Assembly (NCBI RefSeq): GCF_050624435.1
Contig: NC_134536.1
Location: forward strand, 129,402,758 to 129,466,757
DNA: 64,000 nt
Direction of reading: 5' to 3'
Source: Tenrec ecaudatus
Taxonomy: Eukaryota; Chordata; Mammalia; Afrosoricida; Tenrecidae
The position numbers and the translations under genes were made by a program. Below, in pieces: positions 22,141 through 33,121 of this stretch. The notes below the pieces were generated by a model that searched no databases, had not been told where the DNA came from, and worked only from the letters and a program-made list of their open reading frames with translations. How positions within the stretch are numbered: the stretch's first letter is position 1; every line of letters starts with the position of its first letter.

Positions 22141-22463
22141 GCTTCGTATAAACCAAGCGTAATAAGACACAGTGGTATTGGCAAAGTGATAGACTCTTAC
22201 TTAGATCAATGGATCAGAATAGAAAGTCCAGGAATGATTCTTACAAACGTGGCCAACTGATTGCTGACAAAGCGACAGAGGACAGTGAGCGGAGGATGGT
22301 TAGTCTTTTCAACACAGGGTGTCAGCATAATTAGACTCTCATCTGCTGAAGCACTTCACGACACTCAACAAACCATGGGCCCCAACTTACACCTTCTGCT
22401 CACCTGACTCGATGGAGATGCAAAAGTCAAATGTAAAACTTTAGCAGTTAAAAGAAAACACAA

Positions 22464-22631
22464 AGGACCTGATGCAAGGGGCTTAAGTGGAGAGCAAATG
22501 CCTTGAGAATGATTGGGGCAGGGAATGTATGGATGTGCTTTATACAATTGATGTATGTATATGTATGGATTGTGGTAAGAGTTGTATGAGTCCCTAATAA
22601 AATGTAAAAGAAGAAAAGAGAAAAAAAAAAA
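22464..22631 (+). mobile_element. Short afrotherian L1 3' insertion with target duplication
   Basis: The insertion carries only the last ~150 bp of the L1 UTR, ending ccctaataaaatgtaaaag plus an A-rich tail. A 14-bp duplication, aaaagaaaacacaa, flanks it (22,450-22,463 and 22,632-22,645). This is a textbook 5'-truncated retrotransposition product. Confidence 0.85.
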
Positions 22632-23179
22632 AAAAGAAAACACAAGCGAAAGGTTCATGACCTGAGGTTAGAGGGTGAGTTTTTAGAGATGAACCCAAAA
22701 GCACAGTTCATAAAAGATTTTAGCCAGAAGGACGCTGGTAAAAGGGGAAATGAAACCTGGAAGAAAATATTTTCAAGTCACATGTCCAACAGAGGAGCTG
22801 TACTGAGGGGGTTGGGGGATATATATATAATATACATATTTTAAATGCTCAAAACCCCATAATACGAAGAGTGAATAAATAAGGCAAAAAGAGCCTTGTT
22901 ACATTTCTTATCCTTAGGAAACTGATGACTCATGCCTTTTATAGATTTCTGTCAGATTTTTTTGGGTAATGATGTTTTATGAATAATTTGCATCAGTATA
23001 AAGGAAAGCACAGAGAATTAAACTTGAATTTTTCCATATCTTTAATATTATGGGATGGTAAATTATGGTGCTGGTGAAAAATACTGACTATACCCTGGGG
23101 TGTCAAAGGCTGAACAAATCCGACTTGGGGGATGGACAGACAGAATGCTCCCTTGAAACGAAAATGATGGGACACCATC

Positions 23180-23679
23180 TGTGGTAGCTATAGAATTGTC
23201 CGTCTGAGAGGATTATGAGTGAAGGGGTGGAGTCTAGTCTGTCAATCAGATCATAGCCAATGAGGCTTCTGTGTGGGCATGGCCTTCTCCTGAGAGTTCT
23301 GGGAAATCTGGTATTTCCTCCTTGGAGGTAGGAGACTGTGTGCTCACACCCTGGGAAACAGAGCAGCTGACAAGACATATGGACCCACCCTGATGCAGAG
23401 ACCCCTGCCAGCACTGAGATGTTTCCAATGGCACTGGATCCAAAGACTTTTTACCCACTGGCCTGTGATCTTCTACATTCGGCGTCATTGCATGTGTTGC
23501 ATGAGTCTGAAAAGGACTTTATAGATTGGTATCAGACATATGGGTTAATATTGGGCTTACGTACTTGATCTGGACTGGGATGTTTTCTCAATGTTCAATT
23601 GCTCTTGTATATAAATCCGTTTCTTATACACATATATGTGTCCATGGCTTTGTTTCTCTAGTCTACCCAGACGAACACA
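23180..23679 (+). mobile_element. Solo LTR, ERVL/MLT2-like (copy G)
   Basis: About 500 bp from tgtggtagctatagaattgt to ctacccagacgaacaca. It is the clearest full-length copy of the B/D/E/F/G subfamily, with tttatagattggtatcagac and tgttcaattgctcttgtata near its 3' end. The target duplication is ambiguous by one base (catc). Confidence 0.75.
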
Positions 23680-23824
23680 TCAGCTCACTTCCTTTGCGCA
23701 CGTCATCAGGAGTGGCCCATCACCGTAGAAGGACATCGTGCTTGGTACACCAGAGGGCCAGTGAAAGAGAGGAAGACCTCAATGAACTAGAGTAAGCCAG
23801 TGGCAGCGACAGTGACAGACATGG

Positions 23825-23921
23825 TTGGTAGGATGGTCACAGCAGGGCTGGGCAAGGTCTGCTCTGTCACAGAGTGGGTTACTATGAATCAGAGCCAATT
23901 CCTCGACAGCTACCAACATGA
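23825..23921 (+). repeat. AfroSINE 3' fragment
   Basis: Only the 'ctctgtcacagagtgggtta' and 'gaatcagagccaattcctcg' blocks resemble the SINE tail. Confidence 0.4.
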
Positions 23922-23924
23922 GCT

Positions 23925-24160
23925 AAGCATCCCATTCATCTCAGTTGAATTCTAATCCTCAGCTGTTCCAGAAAGCCATCCCTGCCTCCTAAGATTCATT
24001 ATTATCCCAGCATGTTATCCTGTCTGCCCTGGAGAGCAGCTTCCACTTCATTCCCAGACTCTAGCACAGTAACTGACTTACAGCCAAAACTCAATGTGTG
24101 TGCTTAACGTTGTTTAACTTGTAAGGAATAAATAAGGATTATTGATGAAATCATCATGAT
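23925..24160 (+). mobile_element. L2 LINE 3' fragment (probable)
   Basis: cagaaagccatccctgcctc followed by an 'agagcagcttccac...tctagcacagtaactgac' order matches the L2 3' end pattern. It is badly diverged. Confidence 0.45.
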
Positions 24161-24449
24161 AAGAAGAAGAAATTAATTTCATGCTATAATATTTTTAGAA
24201 TGGTGCCCAAAGCACCGTAAGCATTCAGTTAATGTTAACTTATTCATCCATCCATTCATTCAAAAAAAGATTAGCTAGGCAACCGATATGTTTGAAACAG
24301 TGCTACAGATCCCAGGATGTCATTGGCTACATAGGTGTCTCAGGGTATAGCTGTTAAAGCTATGAACAGCACAGACCCAAGCCTCCGCCCTCGCGCAATT
24401 TACAGGCAATAAAAAAATGAGTTGACCAGGTAATTTCCTAGATGCCTCC

Positions 24450-25005
24450 GAAAAAATGAGCAAAAGACTTAGTGGGTCCTTTTGTCAAAGAGGGATGTTT
24501 GGATGGGACAGAAGCAAATGCAAAGGTGCTCATTAGCCGTTAGGGAAATGCCATTGGTTACACCATGATGAGACATCACTCCCCGCCTTTTGGAACGGGA
24601 AAAGCAGCAGTAGCAAAGTCTGACAGCGAGGGCGCGGCGTAGCTGGACAATTCCAAATGCTAACGAGTTGGGCAGCTTCTTAGAAAGTTGTGCATTCACT
24701 TATCACATGACCCAGGAAGCCCATTCCTGGACAGGTCGCCTACAGAAAGGAATCTTATGTTTACTTAAAACATCAATCAAAGCACTCGAAACCCAACTCT
24801 CTGTATAGCCACTTGCTTCCTAGACATGATCAGCAACTAAAATGTCCTTCACCAGGTGAATGGGTAAAATGTGGGACAGTCATACAGTGGAGTCACCCTC
24901 AGCAATAAGCAGGAACTCACTACGAATACACGCGACAACATGAATGCAGAGTGAAAGGGCTCTAGACTGCACAATGCATTCTGTGACAGCCAAGGAGGAG
25001 GCAAC
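24450..25005 (+). mobile_element. Old L1 ORF2 3' end, sense
   Basis: Matches the conserved L1 order: aatgagcaaaagacttagtg, cattagccgttagggaaatg, catgatgagacatcact, catgacccaggaagcccatt, taaaatgtccttcaccaggt and ctcagcaataagcaggaact. Stops are frequent. Confidence 0.75.
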
Positions 25006-25784
25006 ATAACAGGAGTGGGTTAAATGCTCAGCTGTTAACTGAAAGATCAGTATTGGACCCCACTTGGTGGTTGTCCTTAACTCACATTCTGAGACGGGCA
25101 TCTCTCCGCTAGCTCTGTGGCTTCCGGAAGGTTTCTCGCCCTCTCTGCACTCCAGTCAGCTGTGAGCAGGGACCGCGCCTTCTTCATTGGTTTGATGTGC
25201 GGTTTAAAAACACGCCTAATAAACAGATGCAGTGTTTAGCGTTTATTTCTACCCAATTGTTCAAAAGGGGCATTGTTGAGACAATCAGGGGACTATGAAT
25301 GTAGACTTGATATAAAGTGTTAAGGAATGGTTCCTTTTCAATAGGATCATGGCATTGTGCTTGTTTTTGAAGTGATTATCTATTGGAGACACAGAACGAG
25401 GTATTCGGGGCATGAAAATCTGTCTAGGATTTGTTTTCAAATACTCCGGACTCATTCTCCCCCAAAACAGGAGATAAGCTTTCAAAAATAAGATTTGTAG
25501 CTCTCCACTAAGCAAACCTGTCTCGAGTAAGAGCAGCTCTCTCAACACCACCCGTCACAGACTCTGGGTTGAGGACTGGCTCTATTGCTTACTCTTGGAT
25601 TATAGATGGGAGTTCCAAATGCCCGTCTGTGCCACGTTGTTTGGTTTGTTTTCATTGCCTTGCTTGTTACAGATCCAAAAAAGGCAAAGAAACAGGAGTT
25701 TGAGAAACACCCCATAAGCCACATTGCTTCATCGCTTGAACTTGCTACTTAACCTGTGTGGCCCTTGATCCCATTACATCTTTG
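25006..25784. other. Mostly unclassified; possible decayed SINE head near 25,015
   Basis: The words 'gagtgggttaaatgctcagc tgttaactgaaagatcag' at 25,014 resemble an AfroSINE head but the body is not traceable. The rest, including an A/T-rich block at 25,280-25,500, is not recognised. Confidence 0.3.
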
Positions 25785-25960
25785 TGTTGTAAATGGTTAG
25801 TGAGCTTAACCACTAACTCAAAAATGGAAGGTTCAAATTTATGCAGAGAAGACTCAGAAGAAAGGCCTGCTGGTCTCCTGAGAAATCAGCCGCTGGAAAC
25901 ACTATGGGGCACCATTCTGCTCCAAAACACATGGGATCTCAAGAGCAACCTGATACCATC
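25785..25960 (+). repeat. AfroSINE, old copy
   Basis: tggttagtgagcttaaccac, 'ggaaggttcaaatttatgca', tatggggcaccattctgctc and 'catgggatctcaagagcaac' follow the SINE order. Confidence 0.6.
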
Positions 25961-26285
25961 CTCCCCACTTCTGTTGAGTGTTTAAATGGTTTCCTAGAAA
26001 AGAAATAGGATTTATCTTCAAAGAAAAGTAAAATAGGTATAAAAAAATCAATTTTAAGGCATCTAAATAAAAAATTGTTCGGCAAACTCAGTTATTAGTA
26101 ACCATTATTAATAACCAAGAAACTCTAAAAATTACTGAAATACTGACACAATGAAAAGCAACTTTTATCACTCTGACATAGTTAGGACAGCACTTCCCTT
26201 TGATGGGACAGTGAGGGACAGCCACATGTGCCACAAAGAGCAAGTGCCACAAAGGGTGGTGTCTGCCGGGGGCAATTAACACCAC

Positions 26286-27690
26286 TCATATGACTGTTTT
26301 GTCCGTTAGTTGCCATTGAGTTGGTTCCGACTCCCAGCGGTCCCATGCACAAAGGACTGGAACACTGCCAAGTCTTGCACCATCTTCCCAATTGTTGTGA
26401 TAGTTGAGCCCCACTGTGGAGCCACAAGACGTGTCAGTCCATCTTGTCAAAGGCCTTCCTCTTTTTTGCTGACCCTCCACTTGACCATGCATCAGGTCAT
26501 TTAAAAGGACCAGTCTCTTCCGATAACATGTCCAAATGAGAAGTCTCACTCTCCTTTCTTCTAAGGAGCCTTCTGGTTGTACTTCTTCCAAGACAGAGAT
26601 GTTTGTTCTTCCAGCAGTCCATCATCTTTTCAGTATTCTTCACCAGCATAATTCAAATGGTGTCAATCCTTCGACAATCTTCCCTATCTATTTTCCGGCT
26701 TTCACATACAGATGAGGTGACTGATGATACTATATGGCTTGGGTCAGGTTCACCTTAGTAGTCAAGGTGACTTCCTTGCTCATCAACTCTAAGGAGATCT
26801 TGTGCAGCAAGATTTGCTCAATGCAATCCATTGTTTCATTTATTGACTACTGCTTCCATGAGCATGAACTGTGGATCCACGCAAAATGAAGTCCTTGACA
26901 ACTTCAATCTTCTCTCCGTTCATCATGGTGTTGCCTCTTGGTCCAGCTGGGAGGGCTCGGGTTTTCTTTACACTGGGTTTCCATCCATTCTGAAGGCTGT
27001 AGTCCTTGATCTTCATCCGCACATGCCTCCAGTCCTGACTGCCAGCAAGCAAGGTCGGGTCATCTGCATATCACAGGTTGCTAATAAGACTTCCTCTAAT
27101 CCAAGCCAAGTTCTTCCTGTAGTTCAGAGTCTCAGAGTATTTGCTCAACATACAGATTGGATAAGGATGGCAAAAGGATACATTCCTGCTGCACACCTTT
27201 TCTGATTTTAAACCATGCAGTTTCCTCCGTGCTTTGTTTGCACTGCGAGTTGGTCCAGGCACAGTTCTACAGAACCACAAGGAAGGGTTCTAGAGTTCTC
27301 ATTCTTCCCAGTGCTATCTGTGGTTTGTTCTGACCCACATAGCTGAATGCCTTTGCACAGTAAAACAAAACAAAGACCCAAAATAAAATCAAAACCCCAC
27401 CCACCCACCCCCACCCAAATAAACATCTTTCTAGTATTTTCTGCTTTGAGTCAGGATCCAACTGATAATTAGCAATGATATGCCTTGTTCCACATCCTTT
27501 TCTGAATCCAGCTTGAATTTCTGGCAGCTTCTAGTTGATGTACTGTTACAATTGTAGTTGAATTATGTTGGGTAAAATTCTACTTCAATGTGATATGAAT
27601 GATATTGTTTTTAAATTCCTACATTATTTGGGGTCACTTTTCTTTGGAATGGCTATAAATAAGGATCTCTTTTAGTCTGTTGGCCAACCA
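26286..27690 (-). mobile_element. RTE/BovB-type LINE, 3' (RT) half, antisense
   Basis: The + strand reads the complement of the reverse-transcriptase part and 3' end: tcatctgcatatcacaggtt, ccttttctgattttaaacca tgcag, caatgatatgccttgttcca and 'atggctataaataaggatct'. The leftmost ~45 bases (gccattgagttggttccgac) are the element's 3' end and resemble the AfroSINE tail. All frames are broken. Confidence 0.8.
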
Positions 27691-28885
27691 CTAGAGCTAC
27701 TAATGAAGTAAGGGAAGAATTGCACCAACTTCTTTAGTCTGAAATTGCTCAAACACACAACCAAGATGCTTTGATAATTACTGGTGATTGGAATGTGGAA
27801 GTTGGCAACGAAGAAGGAGGGACAGTCATTTGACAATATGGACTTGGTGATAGAAACAAAGTTGGAAATTTCGTGATAAAATTTGCAAGACTAATGACAT
27901 CTTCATCAAAAATACCTTTTCCCAACAACACAAACAGCAACCGGACACATGACCCTTGCCAGATGGAATTCACAGGAATCAAATTGGCCACGTCTGTGTG
28001 AAGAGACAATAAAGAACCTGAATCTCATCAGTCCAAACCAGGCCAGGGGCCAACTGTGGAACAGACCATAAAGTGCTCATTCGTAAGTTCAAGTTGAACC
28101 TGAAGAAAACCAAAACAAGTCCATGAGAGCCAAAATCCAATCTCGAGGAGCCCCCACTTGAACTCTGAGGGCTTCTCAAGAACAGACGTGATGCACTCCG
28201 TACTAACGACAGAGGACACCGAGAACATCACACATGAAGAAAGTAAAAGGTCACTGAAAAGACAAGAACGATCAACATACAGGTCAGGAGAGGCTCTGGT
28301 ATGTGCTCTTGATCACAGAGCACCTAAGGCCAATGGAAGGAATTATGAAGTAACAAGTTGAATAGAAAATGTCAAAGGTCTGTTCAAGAAGTATTCCATT
28401 GAAATGTGCCAAGAGCTGGGCTTAGCGACCCGAAAAAGTAACCTCCTTGGTGTACCTCAAACTGAGAGAACTGATGGAAAAAATTCAAGCCTCAAGTTGA
28501 AATACTGAAGGATTCTATGGACCAAATATTGATGAATGCAGGAAGCCTCAAACAAACAAACAGATAAACAAACACTACAGGATCACTGTACCCAAAAGAA
28601 CTGGTCAACACCCAACCATTTCAAGAGGCAACACATCAACAACCAATGACACTGAAGGAAGACACCAAGTTGCATGGAAGGCATTAGCAAAAAGCAAAGC
28701 TCTAGGAAGTGATGGAATACCAATTTAAGTGTCTCAACATGTGATGAAGCATTGAAAGCACTTACTTATCTCTGCCGGGAAATTTGGAAGACAGTGGTGT
28801 GGCCAACTTACCGGACTAGATCTACACTTGTGCCCCCTCCAAAGAAAGGTGACTCAACAGAGGGCAGAAATTTGGAGGACAATTT
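27690..28885 (+). mobile_element. RTE/BovB-type LINE, 5' (endonuclease) half, sense, inverted
   Basis: A frame from about 27,775 encodes an apurinic-type endonuclease segment with TGDWNVEVGN, the family's GDWN motif, followed by GLGDRNKVGN. Downstream blocks reach the start of RT (PPKKGDSTE-like, near 28,835). It lies head to head with the RT half; the two share about 60 bp around 'ttggccaac...ccaaagaaa'. Frame breaks are common, so it is inactive. Confidence 0.75.
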
Positions 28886-28894
28886 ACAGGCAGG

Positions 28895-28962
28895 GAAATC
28901 CCAAACTCCAAACTCAACTGTCATCGAGTCAACTCTGACGCTTAGTGATCCTTAGGAACGGG
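28895..28962 (-). repeat. AfroSINE tail fragment
   Basis: ctcaactgtcatcgagtcaa followed by 'ctctgacgcttagtgatcct' is the complement of the SINE tail only. Confidence 0.55.
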
Positions 28963-29659
28963 CTCATTAACACGGGGACAGGCTTTCTCCAGAAACATTG
29001 ACGTGCATGGACTGGGGATCAGAGGCACGGAGTGACATTTTCTGCTCTGTGCTCCCCAGTTGGTGACTTGGTCCAAGGCGGTGACGCTGAATACCAGTTA
29101 TCTTATTTATTAAGGAGAGGCTTGGAAACAAGACCTCTCCGGCCCCTTCAAACTGTCAAGCATGGTGCTGGTTTGCACAATAGAAGAATCCTTTCTGAGG
29201 CCACACGGGGGATTTGCCGGTCTCAGAAGAGATCACAGCGGAATGAAACCGGAAATGGATCCAACACACAGCCAGGGAAACGTTCGAGGCCCGGTGAACA
29301 TGTTTGCATTGTGCTGGGGGTGATTTCTCTGTCCTCTGGACAGCTGAAATGATTTTTACACGTGACCCCGCTTTGAAATGAAAGTTTAGCCTATCCTTTT
29401 TGAAAGAAAAATTTCCTTTCAGGGGGGAAAAAAAAGACACAATATATTTGGCATGTTTTTAAAACTGTGAATCCTTCAATATAATGATTTGTTATATTAA
29501 AGGTGAAGCTTGTCATGAAGAATCACTGAAGATGTGAGTGCTCTAGCACAGTGTGGTGAGGAATTCAGATGGTGCCCGGGTATCATAAAGAATTGTGTCC
29601 GGGGTCATAAAACAAGCAGCCATCTAAGTGAGGGATCAGCTAAGTCCACACGAACGAGG
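28963..29659. other. Unclassified sequence
   Basis: No repeat or gene is recognised. There is a 106-codon + frame at 29,032-29,352 without a domain. Confidence 0.35.
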
Positions 29660-30247
29660 CACACCAGCCGGTGTGATCCAAGGACGGTAAGTAATAAAAT
29701 CTAAGACCAGAGCAGGGAACTGTATTAGATCTACAATTCTGAGCACTAGGGTTTGCAGAAGGCTATGGGTGACAGTGAAATCCCTAAATCCACATGTGGT
29801 TGAAACCTCTGGAGAATCCCCTCTGGCCACCGAGCAGGCGCGAGAAGAGCCTTGTTCTCACTGGGAAGTGGATCTATACAGATGTAGGTGGGTTAAAATT
29901 TAACATTATCATTTGTTCTCCATTTTGACCCAATTTAAATTTGTTCGAGTTCTTATTTTTTTTGTTTTCTTTTCAATGGATGTTTTCCCTCTGTTTCATT
30001 TTGTTATTGTTTATAGTTCTCTGTTCATGAAATCCGGGATAGGCAGTAACTGGATTAATAATTTCTTAGGGTTCTGACAAGGGAGGCTTCAGGGAAACGA
30101 GGAGCTAATAACACTGAGTACCAGAAGGGAGGAAGGACATGCTGACATTGATTGTCGTGATGATTCCACAAGACGTTAATGTGTCCACACTGTGGGATTT
30201 GTATGATATGTGAAAGCATGTGTCAGTGCAACTGTTAACATTGAAAA
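29660..30247 (+). repeat. Unclassified interspersed repeat, copy 2
   Basis: Same order as copy 1 at 10,295: accagccggtgtgatccaag, ggtaagtaataaaatct, agggtttgcagaaggctatg, tgacccaatttaaatttgtt, ggcagtaactggattaataa and a gcaactgttaacattg end. It is shorter than copy 1 by about 200 bp. Confidence 0.6.
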
Positions 30248-30637
30248 AGAAAAAGTGGAGCTTGGGAAGGATTCCTAAAAGCTAGACAGACAAAGGGCTG
30301 CAGGAATGGAGGGAAAGGCAACCTGGGAAAACCACCTCTACTTATTCTACCCTGTGCTCCAGAAGGAGGACTCAGGGAGGTGACCCCACCAATCCGGGGC
30401 CCCGAGGCTAGAACAAGTCAGTGTGTGCTTTAGAGGGAGTGATGGATCTAAATAATAAAGCTGCGGAGAAGGGGTACGGTTCACAAGCCAAATGAGTAAG
30501 TGGAGGTAGGTTTACATGATGAAACGAAATGGTTATGGGGTGTTTTTTCTTTGCTAGTCTGGTATATGTAACAACCAAAGCACGGAAACAAACAAACAGT
30601 AGATTGTGGCACAGGTGAGCGTGTGGAATTCCCATGT
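30248..30637. other. Unclassified sequence
   Basis: No repeat or gene is recognised. Confidence 0.4.
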
Positions 30638-30654
30638 AAAAACCAAGGACAAGG

Positions 30655-30947
30655 GGGGAGCGGGGAGGCAGGGGAAAAAGAAAAGAGAACCTGATGCAAA
30701 GGGCTTAAGTGGAGAACAAATGCATTGAGAATGATTCGGGCAGGGAATGTATGGATGTGCTTTGTACAATTGATGTATGTATATGTATGGATTGTGATAA
30801 GAGTTGTATGAGTCCCTAATAAAATGTAAAAAAAGAGAAAAAAAATTATGATGGCAACCTATGTACCAATGTATTTGACACAATGGATGGATGGATTGTG
30901 ATAAGAACTGTGAGTCCCCAATAAAATGATTAAAAAAAAAAACAAAC
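30655..30947 (+). mobile_element. Two stacked L1 3' tails within one target duplication
   Basis: The first tail ends tccctaataaaatgtaaaaa near 30,830 and the second ends ccccaataaaatgattaaaa near 30,930. A shared duplication, aaaaccaaggacaag, flanks the whole block (about 30,640-30,654 and 30,950-30,964). So one L1 insertion (outer, second tail type) appears to contain another, or the transcript carried two tails. Confidence 0.75.
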
Positions 30948-30964
30948 CAAAAAAACCAAGGACA

Positions 30965-31349
30965 AGCAATACTGTTAGTTCTTGACCTTGAGTTTGTTCG
31001 GGTGGTGTTGAGAGAGCTGGCCTAACTCCAGACAGCAGGCCTGGCTGGTATTGGTTTAGTAATACTAAGAGATCACTATCTTGGGTCGGTTTCTAGCTAG
31101 AGAGAGGAAATAGGCCCGAGACTATGAGAAGGTTCTCAGTTTAAGTCATATTTCAAAGAAAAAAAATACTCTCAGATACTTGGTAGGTTCTGCATCTAAT
31201 ACCAAAAGGTGTGGAAAACTGGTGGATCACGACTAAAAAATATCCCTGTGCCATTGTTGAAATGTGTGACTCCCAAGCCTGCCTTCTGAGCAGTTCGGGT
31301 GGGGGGTCAGGGTGGAGACTTCTCAAGGGCGATGGTCAAACAAACAAAC
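30965..31349. other. Unclassified sequence
   Basis: No repeat or gene is recognised. Confidence 0.4.
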
Positions 31350-31535
31350 AAACTCACTCACTGCCCCTTAGTTGATTCCAACTCACAGCAAGCCTACAGG
31401 ACACAGCAGACCTGCCCTTGTGGGTTTCCCAGACTGTGCATCTTTAGAGGAAGAAGCAGGTTCATCTTGCTCCTAAGGAACGTCTGGTGGGTTCAAACTG
31501 CTGACCTTGTGACTAGCAGCCCAGCGTGTAACCCT
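31350..31535 (-). repeat. AfroSINE
   Basis: Antisense: ttagttgattccaactcaca, agcctacaggacacagcaga and 'gttcaaactgctgaccttgt gactagcagcc'. Confidence 0.85.
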
Positions 31536-31835
31536 GGACGCTTTCTCAAGGACTGTGGTGGCCCATGGTAATCCCCAGCTTCAGGTTGTTCCCACATGAA
31601 CGGCTCATTAGCTGTCAGGGTCAGGGAGATTGCTAGCAAGTTAATTTCCTCTAGCTGAAGCAAATCTGTGACGAAGTTTCAAACTGCACTCTTATTAAAC
31701 GTGAAGCCTATGGTGGCTGGAGTGCCCGTGTGGTGCCCCAAGATGCAGTGAGCTGCTGTCTTGGTGATCTAAGCCTGCTAAAACAGAAACCTCCCAAGTG
31801 AATGGTTTTAGCAAACAGAAATGTATTCTCCCAAC

Positions 31836-32310
31836 AATTTGTTGTTTTGGTGCCGACAAGTTGGTCCCAACTCAGCGTGGATCCTAGGCAAAACAGAATG
31901 AGACACTGCCCAGGCCCGTGCCATCCTCACACTTGTTGTGTTTGCTCGTTGCTGTCAGTCCATCTTGTGAGGGTCTTTCTCCTTTTCGCTGCCCTTTAAA
32001 ATGCATGGTGCCCTTTTCCAGGGACTAGTCTCTCTTGATCAAATGCCCAAGGTAAGCGAGGGCGTCTCCCCTTCTTCACCTCTAAGGAGCATCCTGGCTG
32101 TACTTCTGAGAGCGTCGGTGCTTCTAGTGGCCCTTGGTACTTTCAGTGTTCGTTGGGAACACCGTGATCCTGGGTTTTGGTTCTCCTTCAGTTTTCCTTA
32201 TTTGATGTTGTGTATGAGGTAACTGACAATATCATGGCGTGGGTCAAGTGCACCGTGGTCAGTAAGCTGTCATCCTTGTTCCTCAAGACTTTTAAAGAAA
32301 TCTCACAGTT
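31836..32310 (-). mobile_element. RTE/BovB-type LINE 3' end, 5'-truncated
   Basis: Same order as the 26,286 copy: ggtgccgacaagttggtccc, aatgagacactgcccaggcc, cagtccatcttgtgagggtc, taaggagcatcctggctgta and ttgtgtatgaggtaactgac. It retains about 475 bp. Confidence 0.75.
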
Positions 32311-32566
32311 TAGGAAACTAGAAGTCGAAATGCAGTGCACCAACTCTAGGGGAAGTCCTTCTTGGGCAGTTATGGGGGAAGATCCCAATAGTCAATCTTC
32401 TAGAATTATCTCAACACAGGGACCCTGGGTCCAAAAGACTGTGCTCCGTTTGGGCTCATCTTTCTTGGGGGTAGGAGGAGGTCCTTCTGGCCTCTGCTTG
32501 ATTAATTCCTTTTGCATCGCAAAAGAGATCAAGAAAGATGCAACTTGATCTTGCGGAGTATCAGGG

Positions 32567-32765
32567 CTTCTTAAGCTTTTCCACTCACAATGCCTTGGTG
32601 CCTGAGAAATTCGCAATGCAGGCGAGCGCTGCCTGAAACACCTTAGATTCGTTACGCGTTTGATTGTGAATGAAATGTTGGTGGTTGCACACTCAAACTT
32701 TTTACTGTTGCTAAACTTTTCACGACCCCCACATTCTGTTACAGGACCCCCAAGGAGTCCCCACT
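32567..32765. mobile_element. Degenerate hAT-like element (possible)
   Basis: The block begins cagggcttcttaagcttttc and ends with a gacccccacattctgttaca g...ccccactg pattern. Both ends resemble Charlie/MER-type hAT ends. No clean duplication is seen. Confidence 0.35.
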
Positions 32766-33121
32766 GCAGGGGCAGTGAATTATTTAATGTGACTTCCCTT
32801 CTAGCCAGAGTCCCTAAATCCAAATGACCCTTTGCAGTATGGGTCTGGTAAGAAGGTGGGGCTGCAGGTGAGATACTGAAAGGATTCACCTATGAGTAAT
32901 TGTGCACAGGATTCTCTGGAATGCCACCCTGCTGTGTATATAGAAAAAAGAGTCCTCTGAGAAGCCACTGGAGGAGGGATCTTATTACCAGCAGAGTCAG
33001 GAGTGGAGTGCATCCTCTGGACCTGAGAGCCCATGTGAAATGAACTTCTTGGATGCAGAAGACAGCCATACCACCAGAGGAGCTGCACAAGCGGGAGCAT
33101 GGGACTTTCCAACCCACGGAG
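32766..33121. other. Unclassified sequence upstream of tandem array
   Basis: No repeat or gene is recognised. Confidence 0.35.

Larger units (their letters stand above)
21160..22900 (+). mobile_element. L1 ORF2 3' part, sense half of an inverted L1, with three nested insertions
   Basis: Sense L1 blocks include acagactgttcatggattga, ttcattcaagcctcatcaaa, cagtggtattggcaaagtga, atcaatggatcagaatagaa and, near 22,650-22,790, the 'ttcatgacctgaggtta' region. The order continues across an AfroSINE (21,285-21,476), a SPIN element (21,807-22,140) and a young L1 tail (22,464-22,631). It is not translatable. Confidence 0.75.

Noticed and set aside
27690..28885. Functional endonuclease gene
   Set aside because: The endonuclease motif lies in a LINE fragment with multiple stops and frame breaks and an inverted structure.
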